A DNA stretch of 64,000 nt from Streptosporangium sp. NBC_01755 (GCF_035917995.1 NZ_CP109131.1:3410001-3474000); one strand, 5' to 3'. Numbered from the stretch's first letter, positions 50,528 through 60,184 are shown. Notes: generated from the sequence alone by a model not told the origin. Translations and numbers: made by a program.

Positions 50528-51202
50528 TCACTCGCGGAGTTCGTGAACCCCCGCGATGAAGTCACGGGCGACCCCGCGCAGGCCGGGCAGGTGCGAGAGC
50601 CCCACCAACCGATCCACCAGCGGCACGATGAGCTCGATGAACCGATATGTCCGTCGGCATCCCGCCGAGTCGTCGTGCACCCAGAACAGGACGACGCCCA
50701 TCGACATCAGCCAGAGCAGTTCGGGCAGCTCGGCCCGCAACTCGGCGTCCATCCGGCCGGAGGATCCCTCCACGACCCGCCGGTAGATCTCGATCGACGC
50801 GTCCCTGGAGGGCGAGGACTCGGCGCTGAACGGGTTGAGCGGGTTGCTCGGCTCGGCAGCGTGCTTGAAGAACTTCACCGCGAACTCGTGGTAGGGCTCG
50901 GAGACCCGCACCCACTCCCGCAGCACACCTTCCAACCGTGCGGCGAATCGGTGCTCGGTGGCCAGCAGCTTCTCGCACGCGGCCTCGTGCTCGGCCTGAG
51001 CCCGGTCGTAATAGGCCTCGACCAGGACCTCCTTCGAGGCGAAGTAGTAGTAGGCGTTGCCCACCGACACCCCGGCCTCGGCGGCGATGGCCCGCATCGT
51101 GGTCGCCTCGTACCCTCGCTCGCGAAAAAGCCGCAGGGCCGTCTCCACGATGACCTCACGGGTCCTGTCTGATCCACGGCTTCTCGGGGGCGGCTCGGCC
51201 AT
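50528..51202 (-). CDS. TetR-family transcriptional regulator
   Basis: 224 residues from ATG 51202. DNA-binding part: TREVIVETALRLFRERGYEA and AAEAGVSVGNAYYYFASKEV. The C-terminal domain includes FKHAAEPSNPLNPFSAES and LLWLMSMGVVLFWVHDDSAG. It is a separate unit from the first TetR. Targets not evident; its own upstream shows no strong dyad. Confidence 0.93.
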   Translation of the reverse strand: MAEPPPRSRGSDRTREVIVETALRLFRERGYEATTMRAIAAEAGVSVGNAYYYFASKEVLVEAYYDRAQAEHEAACEKLLATEHRFAARLEGVLREWVRVSEPYHEFAVKFFKHAAEPSNPLNPFSAESSPSRDASIEIYRRVVEGSSGRMDAELRAELPELLWLMSMGVVLFWVHDDSAGCRRTYRFIELIVPLVDRLVGLSHLPGLRGVARDFIAGVHELRE

Positions 51203-51572
51203 AGAGCACCTGTCACCTATCGGTTGGAGCTGGGAGAACGGGCTCGGCTGGTCTCTCTCCACTGGACGAACCCTAGATCATCCGTCCCGCGTCACCAGGG
51301 AGAAGCCCCAGTCGACGACACTAGGCGCGCCACATTGTCCCCGCCACTCATATCAACTATTGCCACACCGCTCTCATCTCCGTGCGCCCGGCGGCAGCCG
51401 CCCACGGCGGACCCGATCATGCCGATCACCGTACGCCCCCGCCTCAGCAGGTCATCGAGCCGCACGATGATCCCCATTACCGGGCAAAAACAACCCTTCG
51501 GTAGGGATCATCCGGGTTCGGGGGTGGGATTGATCCATTTGGCGGAAGGGCTCCCGCGACAAGGGATACATA
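51203..51572. other. Intergenic region, 370 bp
   Basis: No supported gene. A 61-residue minus-strand frame (51292-51477, MGIIVRLDDLLRRGRTVIGM) exists but has no ribosome site. No strong hairpin. Confidence 0.4.
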
Positions 51573-52472
51573 ATGGGGACACGTCCCTGTAGACGGCGAG
51601 CTGCCCGGTTTACCGCTGGGGCACTGCTCGCTCTGCAGATATCTTTCATCGCATCGGCCCAGGACGACAGCGCGACCGCGGAGAGCGGACACGCACCGGC
51701 CACCGTCACGATCGTGAGCCGGCCGATCACGGCCGGCCCGGCGGAGGCACGCCGGTCCACGATCATCGGATCGTACGACATCGGCACTCTGGAAACCGCC
51801 CAGGGCTACGTCCGAGGGCTCTACCACCGGACAGTCCGCCACGGCGGAAAGGCCGCGTTCTCCCTCCAGGCGAGGGACATCGCCCGGGCGGGCACACCAC
51901 CGGAACAGGCTGCCCCCCTGATCCCCGAAACCACACTTCAGAGCCCCCGGGAGACCCGGGCCCTCCAGGCACGGTCCCGCCCCGAGACCTTCGCGGAGCA
52001 GGCCCCCTCCGCCCCCAAGAACGCGGCCGAGGCCCACCCCCCTCAGGCGCGGCAGGCCAAGCAGCGCCAGCCGGTGCGGCTGGCACAGGCCGACGCCAAA
52101 CAGCGCCTGCGGGCGGCGGGCCTGACCTGGAGCTCCTCAGGTAAATGCGCGAACCGCCGCAACCAACACTGCACCTCGCTGGAGGCGGTCCGGGCCGCCA
52201 CCGTCTCCGACGTGATCGAGCTGAAGCGCCGCAGCTGCTGTCCCCTGGTCGTCACCGGCGGCACCGAGGTGGGTCATGCCCCGGGTCCCTACAGCCACTA
52301 CGCGGGCTACAAGCTGGACATCAAACCCAACGCGTGCATCAACCGCTACATCACGAAGAACCATCCATCACAGGGCGTGCGAGGCGACGGAGCCCCCCTG
52401 TACGGCGAATCGGCGACCTCGGGCACCCTCTACGCCCGCGAGACGGACCACTGGGACATCCTCTTCCGCTGA
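51573..52472 (+). CDS. Secreted protein with an LAS-peptidase-like (M15-type) C-terminal domain
   Basis: 299 residues. A signal-like hydrophobic stretch (about 11-30) precedes a Pro/Ala/Arg-rich linker (to about 180). The last 120 residues form a domain: ADAKQRLRAAGLTWSSSGKC, CTSLEAVRAATVSDVIELKR, TGGTEVGHAPGPYSHYAGYK and ETDHWDILF. SHYAGYKLD gives the S-x-H-x5-D pattern of D-Ala-D-Ala/LAS peptidases and DHWD stands where HxH usually closes the zinc site. The substitution suggests an altered or lost activity. Peptidoglycan as target is inference. Confidence 0.75.
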   Translation: MGTRPCRRRAARFTAGALLALQISFIASAQDDSATAESGHAPATVTIVSRPITAGPAEARRSTIIGSYDIGTLETAQGYVRGLYHRTVRHGGKAAFSLQARDIARAGTPPEQAAPLIPETTLQSPRETRALQARSRPETFAEQAPSAPKNAAEAHPPQARQAKQRQPVRLAQADAKQRLRAAGLTWSSSGKCANRRNQHCTSLEAVRAATVSDVIELKRRSCCPLVVTGGTEVGHAPGPYSHYAGYKLDIKPNACINRYITKNHPSQGVRGDGAPLYGESATSGTLYARETDHWDILFR

Positions 52473-52495
52473 CCCGCGAGTCCTTTGCCGCAAAG

Positions 52496-52530
52496 GGCCG
52501 TGCGGCGGCATCCGGTGCCGCCACACGGCC
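52496..52530. terminator. Bidirectional hairpin terminator
   Basis: A 15-bp stem with one C-A mismatch (52496-52510 with 52516-52530) and a TCCGG loop lies between the peptidase-like gene and asd. Confidence 0.85.
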
Positions 52531-52537
52531 GGGAAGG

Positions 52538-53605
52538 TCACCCGAACTCGGCCGCGACCAGCTCGGCGATCTCCGCCGCGTTCAGGGCCGCGCCCTTGCG
52601 AAGGTTGTCGCCGCAGACGAACAGGTCGAGGGTGTTGGGGAAGTCGAGCGCCTGGCGGATTCGGCCCACGTAGGTGGGGTCGGTTCCGACGACGTCCACC
52701 GGGGTCGGGAAGACACCGTTGGCCGGGTCGTCCATGACGACCACGGTCGGAGCGGCCTCCAGGATCCGATGGGCGTCCGCGACGGTGATCTCACGCTCGA
52801 AGGTCGCGTGCACGGCCAGCGAGTGAGTGGTGATCACTGGGACGCGGACGCAGGTCGCCGAGACCTTCAGATCACCGATCCCGAGGATCTTCCGCGACTC
52901 GTTGCGGAGCTTGATCTCCTCGGAGGCCCAGCCGCCGTCCTTGAGCGAGCCCGCCCACGGCACCACGTTGAACGCCACCGGCGCCGGGAAGGGCGACTCG
53001 GCGTCCCCGAGCTTGTTCTGCAGGGCCTTGCGCACGTCACCGGCGGTCTGCCCGACCGTGCGGTCGCCCGCCAGGGCCTCGACCTCGTCGTAGAGGCGTG
53101 CCGAGCCCGCCACGCCCGCGCCGGAGACCGCCTGGTAGGAGGCGACCACCAGCGCGCGCAGGCCGTACTCCTCGTGGAGGGCGCCCATCGCGGCCATCAT
53201 CGACAGGGTCGTGCAGTTGGGGGTGGAGATGATTCCCAGCGGCCGCTCACGCGCGGCCTCGGGGTTGACCTCCGGCACGACCAGCGGGACCTCGGGGTTC
53301 ATCCGGAAGGTGCCCGACTTGTCGATGACGACGGCGCCGCGCTCGGCGGCGATCGGCACCCACGTCGCGGAGACCTCGTCCGGCACGTCGAAGATCGCGA
53401 TGTCGACGCCGTCGAAGACCTCGGGGGTCAGCTCCTGGACGACGAGGTCCTCGCCGCGGACCCGCAGGACCTTGCCCGCCGAGCGGGCGGACGCGACGAG
53501 CTTGATGTCCCCGTAGACGTTCTCACGGCCGGAGATGATGTCGCGCATCACGGTGCCGACGGCACCGGTCGCGCCGATCAGGGCAAGGGTGGGCTTGCGG
53601 CTCAT
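52538..53605 (-). CDS. asd: Aspartate-semialdehyde dehydrogenase
   Basis: 355 residues. Rossmann [10 protein letters not shown] (11-20), catalytic Cys131 in [10 protein letters not shown], and VKASYQ-like [11 protein letters not shown] plus the late His in [12 protein letters not shown]. It makes aspartate-4-semialdehyde from aspartyl phosphate for lysine, threonine, methionine and diaminopimelate. Its ATG overlaps the lysC stop by 4 bp, the standard actinobacterial lysC-asd operon. Confidence 0.98.
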   Translation of the reverse strand: MSRKPTLALIGATGAVGTVMRDIISGRENVYGDIKLVASARSAGKVLRVRGEDLVVQELTPEVFDGVDIAIFDVPDEVSATWVPIAAERGAVVIDKSGTFRMNPEVPLVVPEVNPEAARERPLGIISTPNCTTLSMMAAMGALHEEYGLRALVVASYQAVSGAGVAGSARLYDEVEALAGDRTVGQTAGDVRKALQNKLGDAESPFPAPVAFNVVPWAGSLKDGGWASEEIKLRNESRKILGIGDLKVSATCVRVPVITTHSLAVHATFEREITVADAHRILEAAPTVVVMDDPANGVFPTPVDVVGTDPTYVGRIRQALDFPNTLDLFVCGDNLRKGAALNAAEIAELVAAEFG

Positions 53606-54876
53606 CGCCCGGTACCTCCATAGATCACGGCTTCAACCTGGTCGGCGTCGAGGTCGAACGCGCGGTGCGCGGCGCTGACCGCCGTGTCCACCTCGTCCTG
53701 TCCGACGATCACCGAGATACGGATCTCCGAGGTGGAGATCATCTCGATGTTCACCCCCGCGTCGGCGAGAGCGGCGAAGAACGTCGCGGTGACGCCGGGG
53801 TGCGAGCGCATGCCCGCTCCGATCAGCGAGACCTTGCCGATCTGGTCGTCGAAGAGCAACGACTCGAAGCCGATGCGCTCCTGGATCTTCTTCAGCGCGG
53901 TGAGCGCCGCGGAGGCGTCACTCGTGGGCAGTGTGAAGGAGATGTCGGTCCGGCCGGTCGTCGCCGCCGACACGTTCTGCACGATCATGTCGATGTTGAT
54001 CTCAGCGTCGGCAAGCGTTTTGAAGATCGTCGCAGCCTCGCCGACCTTGTCGGGCACCCCGACAACCGTGATCTTGGCCTCGCTCCGGTCGTGCGCGACG
54101 CCGGAGATGATCGGCTGCTCCATCTCTGTTCCTTCGCTGTCGGGGTCGGAGACGACCCACGTGCCTTCCTTGGTGCTGAACGAGCTTCTGACGTGGATCG
54201 GCAGGCCGAAACGGCGAGCGTACTCAACGCAGCGCAGGTGCAGGATCTTCGCACCGCAGGCCGCCATCTCCATCATCTCGTCGTACGAGATCCTGGGAAT
54301 CTTACGGGCGGTCGGGACGATGCGGGGGTCGGCGGTGAAGACGCCGTCCACGTCGGTGTAGATCTCACACACGTCGGCGTTCAGGGCGGCGGCGAGCGCG
54401 ACCGCCGTGGTGTCCGAACCGCCCCTGCCGAGCGTGGTGATGTCCTTGGTGTCCTGGGAGACACCCTGGAACCCGGCCACGATCGCGACCTGGCCGCTGT
54501 CGAGCGCCCCGCGTATCCGGCCGGGCGTCACGTCGATGATGCGCGCGCGGCCGTGCGAGGAGTCGGTGATCACGCCGGCCTGGGAGCCGGTGAACGAGCG
54601 CGCCTCCTGGCCGAGGTTGGCGATCGCCATCGCCAGCAGCGCCATCGAAATGCGCTCACCCGAGGTAAGCAGCATGTCGAGCTCCCGGGCAGGCGGGAGC
54701 GGCGAGACCTGCTTGGCGAGGTCGAGTAGTTCGTCCGTCGTGTCGCCCATGGCCGAGACGATCACCACGACGTCGTTGCCGGCTTTTTTCGTCGTGACGA
54801 TCCGCTGAGCGACCCGCTTGATGCAGGACGCGTCGGCGACGGACGAACCACCATACTTCTGAACAACGAGCGCCAC
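53602..54876 (-). CDS. lysC: Aspartate kinase
   Basis: 424 residues from GTG 54876. [20 protein letters not shown] is the ATP-binding opening; [20 protein letters not shown] and [19 protein letters not shown] complete the kinase domain, followed by two ACT domains (from about residue 255). Feedback inhibition by lysine plus threonine is expected for this type. In Corynebacterium the same frame yields a beta subunit from an internal start; the corresponding Met and ribosome site are present here. Confidence 0.98.
   Translation of the reverse strand: MALVVQKYGGSSVADASCIKRVAQRIVTTKKAGNDVVVIVSAMGDTTDELLDLAKQVSPLPPARELDMLLTSGERISMALLAMAIANLGQEARSFTGSQAGVITDSSHGRARIIDVTPGRIRGALDSGQVAIVAGFQGVSQDTKDITTLGRGGSDTTAVALAAALNADVCEIYTDVDGVFTADPRIVPTARKIPRISYDEMMEMAACGAKILHLRCVEYARRFGLPIHVRSSFSTKEGTWVVSDPDSEGTEMEQPIISGVAHDRSEAKITVVGVPDKVGEAATIFKTLADAEINIDMIVQNVSAATTGRTDISFTLPTSDASAALTALKKIQERIGFESLLFDDQIGKVSLIGAGMRSHPGVTATFFAALADAGVNIEMISTSEIRISVIVGQDEVDTAVSAAHRAFDLDADQVEAVIYGGTGR
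54121..54135 (-). promoter_or_regulatory. Internal ribosome site and start of the lysC beta subunit
   Basis: Inside lysC the minus strand reads GAAGGAACAGAGATG, with a Shine-Dalgarno six bases before an in-frame ATG (54123). The frame continues [20 protein letters not shown]. That corresponds to the known beta-subunit start of Corynebacterium LysC. It would produce a separate regulatory subunit of about 173 residues ending at 53602. Confidence 0.7.
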
Positions 54877-54967
54877 GAGATGTCTCCGAAGCAATCTAGG
54901 GCTGTGGAGTTCACAGTCTACTGGCGCCCTAGTTGAGACCTTCTGATGTGGCTCAGTATGTGGACGA

Positions 54968-55501
54968 TCACACGGTTGTGCGCTCCTCGGCGACATCAAG
55001 CCGGGTATGGGCGACAAGGGCCTGAAGTGCCCGCATCGCCGCTCCAGCGTGGTTTCCCCAGGTATTGAAATAGGAGTACTGCCACCACCAGAGAGCCTCC
55101 AGCGGGCGACCCGCACTGTGGTGTCGCAGACCGTGCAGGAGGTCGGCGGCCACCGCCGTCAGGTCGTCCGACAGCCGGTACGGGGTGACCACGGTGTCCT
55201 TGTAGGGGTCGAAGACCTCGGCGTAGTCGTCGACCGGACCCAGCCGCTCGGCCAGAGCCGTTCGGACGGCGTCGACGTCCGGGTCCTCGCCCAGGTGCGG
55301 TTCCCAGTTGCCCGACAGGATCACGTCCTGGCTCGCGCCAAGTTGCGCGCCGGCCGAGCTGACTTGCGCGACCTCCACCAGCAGCAGGGGCAGGATGGCG
55401 TCGCCGCCCTCACCACCCGCCAGGCGGGTCAGGCCGTCGATGTAGTTCTTCGCGTGCTCCGCGATCCGTTCCGCGAGAGCACTCCACGCGTCATCAGACA
55501 T
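54968..55501 (-). CDS. DUF5063 protein
   Basis: 177 residues, from ATG 55501, overlapping the recR stop by 8 bp. Acidic and soluble. [20 protein letters not shown] at the N-terminus and [20 protein letters not shown] near the end are typical. The family regularly follows recR in actinobacteria; its role is unknown. Confidence 0.92.
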   Translation of the reverse strand: MSDDAWSALAERIAEHAKNYIDGLTRLAGGEGGDAILPLLLVEVAQVSSAGAQLGASQDVILSGNWEPHLGEDPDVDAVRTALAERLGPVDDYAEVFDPYKDTVVTPYRLSDDLTAVAADLLHGLRHHSAGRPLEALWWWQYSYFNTWGNHAGAAMRALQALVAHTRLDVAEERTTV

Positions 55502-56093
55502 CGAGGAGCCTCCTTCCCTCGAACGCGCGGCCCAAGGTGACCTCGTCCGCGTACTCGAGGTCACCGCCTACCGGCAGACCGCTGGCCAGTCGTGTCACTT
55601 TCAGTCCCATCGGCTTGACCAGACGGGCGAGATAGGTCGCCGTCGCCTCCCCCTCAAGGTTGGGGTCGGTGGCGAGGATCAGCTCGGTGACCTGGCCGTC
55701 CGCCAGGCGGGTCACGAGCTCTCTGATGCGCAGGTCGTCGGGGCCGACACCGTCGATCGGGCTGATCGCCCCGCCCAGCACGTGGTAACGGCCTCGGAAC
55801 TCGCGGGTCTTCTCGATGGCCACGACGTCCTTCGACTCCTCGACGACGCAGATCACGTGGGGATCGCGCCTGGTGTCACGGCAGATCCGGCACTCCTCCT
55901 CCGCCGCGACATTGCCGCAGACCCGGCAGAAGCGGACCTTCTCCTTGACCTCCAGCAGAGCGTGCGCGAGCCGTTTCACATCGGCCGGCTCCGCTGCCAG
56001 CAGGTGGAACGCGATGCGCTGCGCGCTCTTGGGACCGACGCCGGGGAGCATCCCCAGCTCGTCGATCAGGTTCTGGACGACCCCTTCGTACAT
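55494..56093 (-). CDS. recR: Recombination protein RecR
   Basis: 199 residues. Helix-hairpin-helix [20 protein letters not shown], a four-Cys zinc finger ([19 protein letters not shown]) and the Toprim domain ([37 protein letters not shown]) are intact. RecR works with RecF and RecO to load RecA at gaps. It follows ybaB directly. Confidence 0.98.
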   Translation of the reverse strand: MYEGVVQNLIDELGMLPGVGPKSAQRIAFHLLAAEPADVKRLAHALLEVKEKVRFCRVCGNVAAEEECRICRDTRRDPHVICVVEESKDVVAIEKTREFRGRYHVLGGAISPIDGVGPDDLRIRELVTRLADGQVTELILATDPNLEGEATATYLARLVKPMGLKVTRLASGLPVGGDLEYADEVTLGRAFEGRRLLDV

Positions 56094-56096
56094 GAC

Positions 56097-56450
56097 CTAG
56101 AACCCGGGAAGCTGGCCGAGCCCGCCCCCGCCTCCCAGCCCCTGTGCGAGGGGACCGAGCTTCTCCTGCTGCAGGTCGGCCGCGGCACGCACGGCGTCGC
56201 GGATGGCCGCGATGACCAGGTCGGCAATGGTGTCCGCCGTCTCCTGAGGATCACCGGGATCGATGGCCTCGGCGCTGATCTCGAGTTCGAGCAACTCGCC
56301 CCCGCCGTTGACCGTGGCCACGACCAGGCCGCCGCCCGCGGAGCCCTGGACCTCCGCCTCGTTCAGCTCCTGCTGGGCGCTCACAAGCTGCTGCTGCATG
56401 AGCTGTGCCTGCTCCAGCAGCTGCTGCAGGTTGACATCCCCTGGGTTCAC
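56097..56450 (-). CDS. YbaB/EbfC nucleoid-associated protein
   Basis: 117 residues from GTG 56450 (GGAG ten bases upstream; ATG 56468 is possible). The frame begins [20 protein letters not shown], typical for the family, and ends with a Gly/Leu-rich tail. YbaB dimers coat DNA and usually sit between dnaX and recR, as here, although a 530-bp gap separates it from dnaX. Confidence 0.95.
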   Translation of the reverse strand: MNPGDVNLQQLLEQAQLMQQQLVSAQQELNEAEVQGSAGGGLVVATVNGGGELLELEISAEAIDPGDPQETADTIADLVIAAIRDAVRAAADLQQEKLGPLAQGLGGGGGLGQLPGF

Positions 56451-56778
56451 CGTCGTTGTGCTCCTCATTCGTGACATCGGTCGTCACGAGCCTACGGGTT
56501 CCGAGCCGGGTGTTGTACTGAAGTGAGCACGGGTTCCCTGAGGATGGGGATTAAACCTCCGTCGGGCCCCGGGCCCCCTCCAGACGTCCGAGGCCCGACA
56601 TGACACGCCCCGGAGCGGCCGCACACGGCGACGTGTGATCGAAAGGTAACCGCCCACAGGTTGCACACACGTTGCGATCGTTCACTCACGTTTCGCACAC
56701 TCTCTTTGATCGAACGGGTTGCGTGCGGGGTCCTTGAGCCCCGATGCTTCGGCCATCGGCTCTATTCCGGGGGGATAT

Positions 56779-56940
56779 GTGCGCGACAGCCACATGAGAG
56801 CTGCCCAGACAGCCGATCTCGACTCCTACGCGTCACGGCTGCGACGCCTGCACGAAGCTCTGATCAACGGTGAAGCTCCGGGTGAGCGCTACCTCGCAGC
56901 TGCCGGGGAGGCGACGACCGCATGCCGTCGGCGAACCTGA
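56779..56940 (+). CDS. Possible small ORF or gene remnant
   Basis: 53 residues from GTG 56779 (GGGGGG upstream), reading VRDSHMRAAQTADLDSYASR then LRRLHEALINGEAPGERYLA. It looks more protein-like than the rest of this gap and slightly recalls the start of actinobacterial GAF/HTH regulators. It is too short to classify. The gap 56451-56979 is otherwise without a gene. Confidence 0.3.
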   Translation: MRDSHMRAAQTADLDSYASRLRRLHEALINGEAPGERYLAAAGEATTACRRRT

Positions 56941-56979
56941 CCCCGGGTGGCACGGATGGCGAGCTCAGCGCGGAGCCCG

Positions 56980-59139
56980 TCAGGTGTGGTCGATCTCGCC
57001 GATGATCTGGCCACCCAGCTCGCGCTGGATGAGGGCCATCCCGGTGAGCGCGTCGACGTCGGCGTCCGCGTCGTTCAGCGGGTCGACCTCGTCGGCGTCG
57101 GGGGCGGCGCCGCGATTGCCGCGGGCGGGCACCGCGTCGGGCCAGGCCGCCTTGGTGCCGGTCTTGGCCACGGCCCGTGGGCCGGCCTGAGCCGCGGCCT
57201 TGGCTGCCGAGCGAGCGGCGGCCAGGCCGGGACCGGACCCGGAGATCGGCGGAGGAGGCGAGCCCGGGTCCTCCGGCATGGGGGCGTCCGGCCAGGAATC
57301 GTCCGTCGCGGGCAGGGCCTGACGCGCCGGGGTTTCCCGCTCCGCCTGCGGCGCGGGCGGAGCAACGGGGGTGGGCGCCTGCGTCTGCGCCTGCGGTGGC
57401 TGGGGCGTGGGCTGCCGGGGGGCCGGAGACTGTCTCGGGGCCTGTGCACGGCCACCGCCCGACGGCGCGGGCCCGTTGCCGACGACGGCCTCGACCTTCC
57501 AGGTCCCGCCCAGGACCTCCTGCAGCACCGCGGCGACGACCGCGTCCTTGCCGCCCCCGGTGAAGTTCTTCATCGCGCCGACCTGGGCGAACCCCAGAGT
57601 TACGATCTTGTCTTCGACCCCGACGATCTGGGCGTTGGTGTTGACGTTGGCCCACACGACGATGCTGCGCCGCTTGAGCGCGGCGAGCACCTGGGGCCAC
57701 GCCTGCTGCACAGCCCCGCCCCGGGAACCGGACGCCGCCACGGGCGCTGCCGCCGCATCGACCGGTGCGGGCATGTCCGGAGCCTGCTGGACGGGCGTCT
57801 GAGCCTGCTGTCCCGAAGCCGGCGCGCCGGGCCTGACCGCCACGGGCCAGTCGTCGCCCTGGCCACCGGACGGCTCGGCGGGTGCCTTGACGACGGGCGG
57901 TGCGGGCCGCTCCGCCTGCGGCGAGGGCGCCGCGTGAACCACCGGTGCCGGAGCCGCGACCTGCGGAGCGGCATGTACGACGACCCCGCCCTTCTCCAGC
58001 CGCTCCAGGCGTGCCAGCAGCGCCGCCTCGCCCTGCGCCGCGCCGGGAAGCAGGATCCTGGCGCACATCAGCTCAAGGAGCAGCCGGGGCGAGGCCGCAC
58101 CACGCATCTCGATCAGGCCCGCGTTGAGGATCTCCGCGGCACGGGTCAACTCGGCCGGGCCCATCGAGGCCGCCTGGGCCTGGAGCCGCTCCAACTCGTC
58201 GCCCGGCCGGTCGAGCAGCCCGCTGGTGGCCGCCTCCGGCACATTGGCCAGGATCACCAGGTCGCGGAAGCGCTCCAGCAGGTCCATCGCGAACCGCCGG
58301 GGGTCGTGGCCGCCCTCGATCACCCGGTTCACCACCTGGAACACCAGCGCACCGTCGCGGCCGGCGAAGGCCGCGACCACGTCGTCGAGCAGGTCACCGT
58401 CGGTGTAGCCGAGCAGGGAGACAGCGCGCGCGTACGTGATGCCCGTCTCGTCCGACCCGGCGAACAGCTGGTCGAGGATCGAGAGCGAGTCGCGGGCGGA
58501 ACCCGCGCCCGCCCGGACCACCAGCGGGAGCGCGGCGGGCTCGAACGGGACGTTCTCGGAGGTGAGGATCTCCTCCATGAGCGCGCGCAGCGCGGCAGGC
58601 GGGATCAGCCGGAACGGGTAGTGGTGGGTCCTGGACTTGATCGTCCCGATGACCTTCTCGGGCTCGGTGGTCGCGAAGACGAACTTCAGGTGGGGGGGAG
58701 GCTCCTCGACGAGCTTGAGCAGCGCATTGAAACCCTCGCGGGTCACCATGTGCGCCTCGTCGATGATGTAGATCTTGAAACGCGACGACACCGGCGCGAA
58801 GAAGGCCCGCTCGCGCAGGTCGCGGGCGTCGTCCACGCCCCCGTGCGAGGCGGCGTCGATCTCGATGACGTCGAGGTGGCCGGGGCCGGTGGGCGCCAGC
58901 GCCACGCAGGACTCGCACTCCCCGCACGGGTCGGGGGTCGGGCCCTTCTCGCAGTTCAGGGAGCGGGCGAGGATGCGCGCGCTGGACGTCTTGCCGCATC
59001 CTCTGGGCCCGCTGAACAGGTAAGCGTGGTTGATGCGTCCGCTGCGCAGCGCCTGGCGGAGCGGATCGGTGACGTGCTCCTGCCCCTTGACCTCGGCGAA
59101 GGTTCCGGGCCGGTACTTGCGGTACAGCGCAAGACTCAT
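56980..59139 (-). CDS. dnaX: DNA polymerase III gamma/tau subunit
   Basis: 719 residues from ATG 59139 (MSLALYRKYRPGTFAEVKGQ). Walker A GPRGCGKT (44-51), a zinc module (Cys63, 72, 75, 78), DEAH in YIIDEAHMVTREGFNALLKL and the sensor FATTEPEKV. Domains I-III end near residue 370; a long Pro/Ala/Gln-rich linker and a C-terminal tau-like part follow. It loads the beta clamp and links polymerase and helicase. No clear slippery site is seen. Confidence 0.97.
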   Translation of the reverse strand: MSLALYRKYRPGTFAEVKGQEHVTDPLRQALRSGRINHAYLFSGPRGCGKTSSARILARSLNCEKGPTPDPCGECESCVALAPTGPGHLDVIEIDAASHGGVDDARDLRERAFFAPVSSRFKIYIIDEAHMVTREGFNALLKLVEEPPPHLKFVFATTEPEKVIGTIKSRTHHYPFRLIPPAALRALMEEILTSENVPFEPAALPLVVRAGAGSARDSLSILDQLFAGSDETGITYARAVSLLGYTDGDLLDDVVAAFAGRDGALVFQVVNRVIEGGHDPRRFAMDLLERFRDLVILANVPEAATSGLLDRPGDELERLQAQAASMGPAELTRAAEILNAGLIEMRGAASPRLLLELMCARILLPGAAQGEAALLARLERLEKGGVVVHAAPQVAAPAPVVHAAPSPQAERPAPPVVKAPAEPSGGQGDDWPVAVRPGAPASGQQAQTPVQQAPDMPAPVDAAAAPVAASGSRGGAVQQAWPQVLAALKRRSIVVWANVNTNAQIVGVEDKIVTLGFAQVGAMKNFTGGGKDAVVAAVLQEVLGGTWKVEAVVGNGPAPSGGGRAQAPRQSPAPRQPTPQPPQAQTQAPTPVAPPAPQAERETPARQALPATDDSWPDAPMPEDPGSPPPPISGSGPGLAAARSAAKAAAQAGPRAVAKTGTKAAWPDAVPARGNRGAAPDADEVDPLNDADADVDALTGMALIQRELGGQIIGEIDHT

Positions 59140-59176
59140 GCGACGATCCCAGCTGCGAGGGGTCCTGAAACGAGGA

Positions 59177-59263
59177 GACCCCTCGCACACCCGCCAGAGC
59201 CCGCTTATCCTTGCTGCCTTCCGGCCCTGGGGAGGTTCACAGGATGACGCCGCGCGAGGGGTC
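59177..59263 (-). ncRNA. ffs: Signal recognition particle RNA (4.5S type)
   Basis: On the minus strand the conserved SRP apical region reads GGGCCGGAAGGCAGCAAGG, with the GGAA tetraloop and symmetric-loop bases. The ends pair over 10 bp (GACCCCTCGC at 59177-59186 with GCGAGGGGTC at 59254-59263). It lies between dnaX and a tRNA-Ser gene, the usual actinobacterial place. Ends are approximate. Confidence 0.9.
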
Positions 59264-59348
59264 GACCCTCAGTCTAGCCTCAGATACGAGTGCTCGGGGT
59301 CGGAAATCAGTGGTCCGCGCACCTCGAAAGTTGGGTAAGCTTCTCCAC

Positions 59349-59437
59349 GGAGGATTCGCCTAGTTGGCCTAGGGCGCACGCTTGGAAAGCGTGTTGGGGG
59401 CAACCCCTCAGGAGTTCGAATCTCCTATCCTCCGCCA
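59349..59437 (+). tRNA. tRNA-Ser (anticodon GGA)
   Basis: A class II tRNA. The acceptor stem GGAGGAT pairs with ATCCTCC, the anticodon loop is CTTGGAAAG with GGA, there is a long variable arm (TTGGGGGCAACCCCTC) and the T-loop is GTTCGAATC. The 3' CCA is encoded (59435-59437). It reads UCC and UCU. Confidence 0.96.
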
Positions 59438-59439
59438 CC

Positions 59440-59479
59440 TCGAAGGGGCCGGACGGTACACGCCGTCCGGCCCCTTCGA
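59440..59479 (+). terminator. Terminator after tRNA-Ser(GGA)
   Basis: A perfect 17-bp stem (59440-59456 with 59463-59479) and a 6-nt loop begin three bases after the tRNA CCA. Confidence 0.9.
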
Positions 59480-59575
59480 CGTTTCAGCTCTCAAACGTTC
59501 ACCGCCGAACCTCATGCCTTCGTCCGCGTGCGGACATGTCAAGCTCATCTTGGGGCAGGGGAAGCGCCCTCAGCA

Positions 59576-59776
59576 GATCGAATCGAGAAGGCACTGAGCG
59601 CCGCGTCCGCCGTGGGCGACGACAACATCCAGGAACGGACCCAGGGCCGCATCACCCCCGCGGGCTTCACCCACGAAACGTTCGCGCAGCGCGTCAAGCA
59701 GCGCGTCAAGTGGTGCACCACCGGCTACCGGAACGGCGATCCCGGCAGGTGCGACATGTTCTCCGGTGGCATCTGA
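59576..59776 (+). pseudogene. C-terminal remnant of a neutral zinc metallopeptidase
   Basis: From residue DRIEKALSAASAVGDDNIQ through GRITPAGFTHETFAQRVKQ to WCTTGYRNGDPGRCDMFSGG, this 66-residue stretch matches from memory the end of YpfJ-type neutral zinc metallopeptidases. These have 'AAxAVGDDRIQ...THGSSxQRVxWFxxGYxxGD'. The whole catalytic domain with HEXXH is absent, there is no start codon of its own and a 12-bp duplication makes RVKQRVKW. A decayed gene next to a tRNA. Confidence 0.65.
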
Positions 59777-59881
59777 GAACTCCGGCGGCGCTGAGTCGGG
59801 TGCGTCCGAAAGATGGCCTCCGACCTGCGGCGATGAAGGCCGGACCGGCGAGGGGCCGGATTCTCTTCTAAACTACGTACT

Positions 59882-60184
59882 GTGATCTTCAAGCTGGTCG
59901 GCGATGGACGGCCCTACCCCGAGCACGGTCTCTCGCATCGCGAGTGGGCGCAGATACCGCCGCGACAGGTCCGGCTCGACACGCTGATCACCACGAAAGC
60001 GGTGCTCGACCTGCACTCCCTGCTTGCCAAGGACTCCACGTTCTACGGCGACCTGTTCCCACACGTGGTCCAGTGGCGCGGCGACCTCTATCTGGAGGAC
60101 GGCCTGCACCGAGCCCTGCGCTCGGCCCTGCACCAGCGCTCGGTGCTACACGCCCGGGTCCTGGAACTACCCACGGAGAGCTGA
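59882..60184 (+). CDS. Conserved actinobacterial protein, ParB/Srx-like motif
   Basis: 100 residues from GTG 59882. PPRQVRLDTLITTKAVLDLH and VVQWRGDLYLEDGLHRALRS contain 'VPxxxVxLDxL' and 'DGxHRxxA', the arrangement of ParB/sulfiredoxin-fold proteins. It is highly conserved near these tRNA genes in actinobacteria, sometimes annotated as an antitoxin, without firm evidence. A long palindrome follows. Confidence 0.75.
   Translation: MIFKLVGDGRPYPEHGLSHREWAQIPPRQVRLDTLITTKAVLDLHSLLAKDSTFYGDLFPHVVQWRGDLYLEDGLHRALRSALHQRSVLHARVLELPTES

Noticed and set aside
56947-59247. 766-residue plus-strand frame
   Set aside because: Antisense to dnaX and the SRP RNA.
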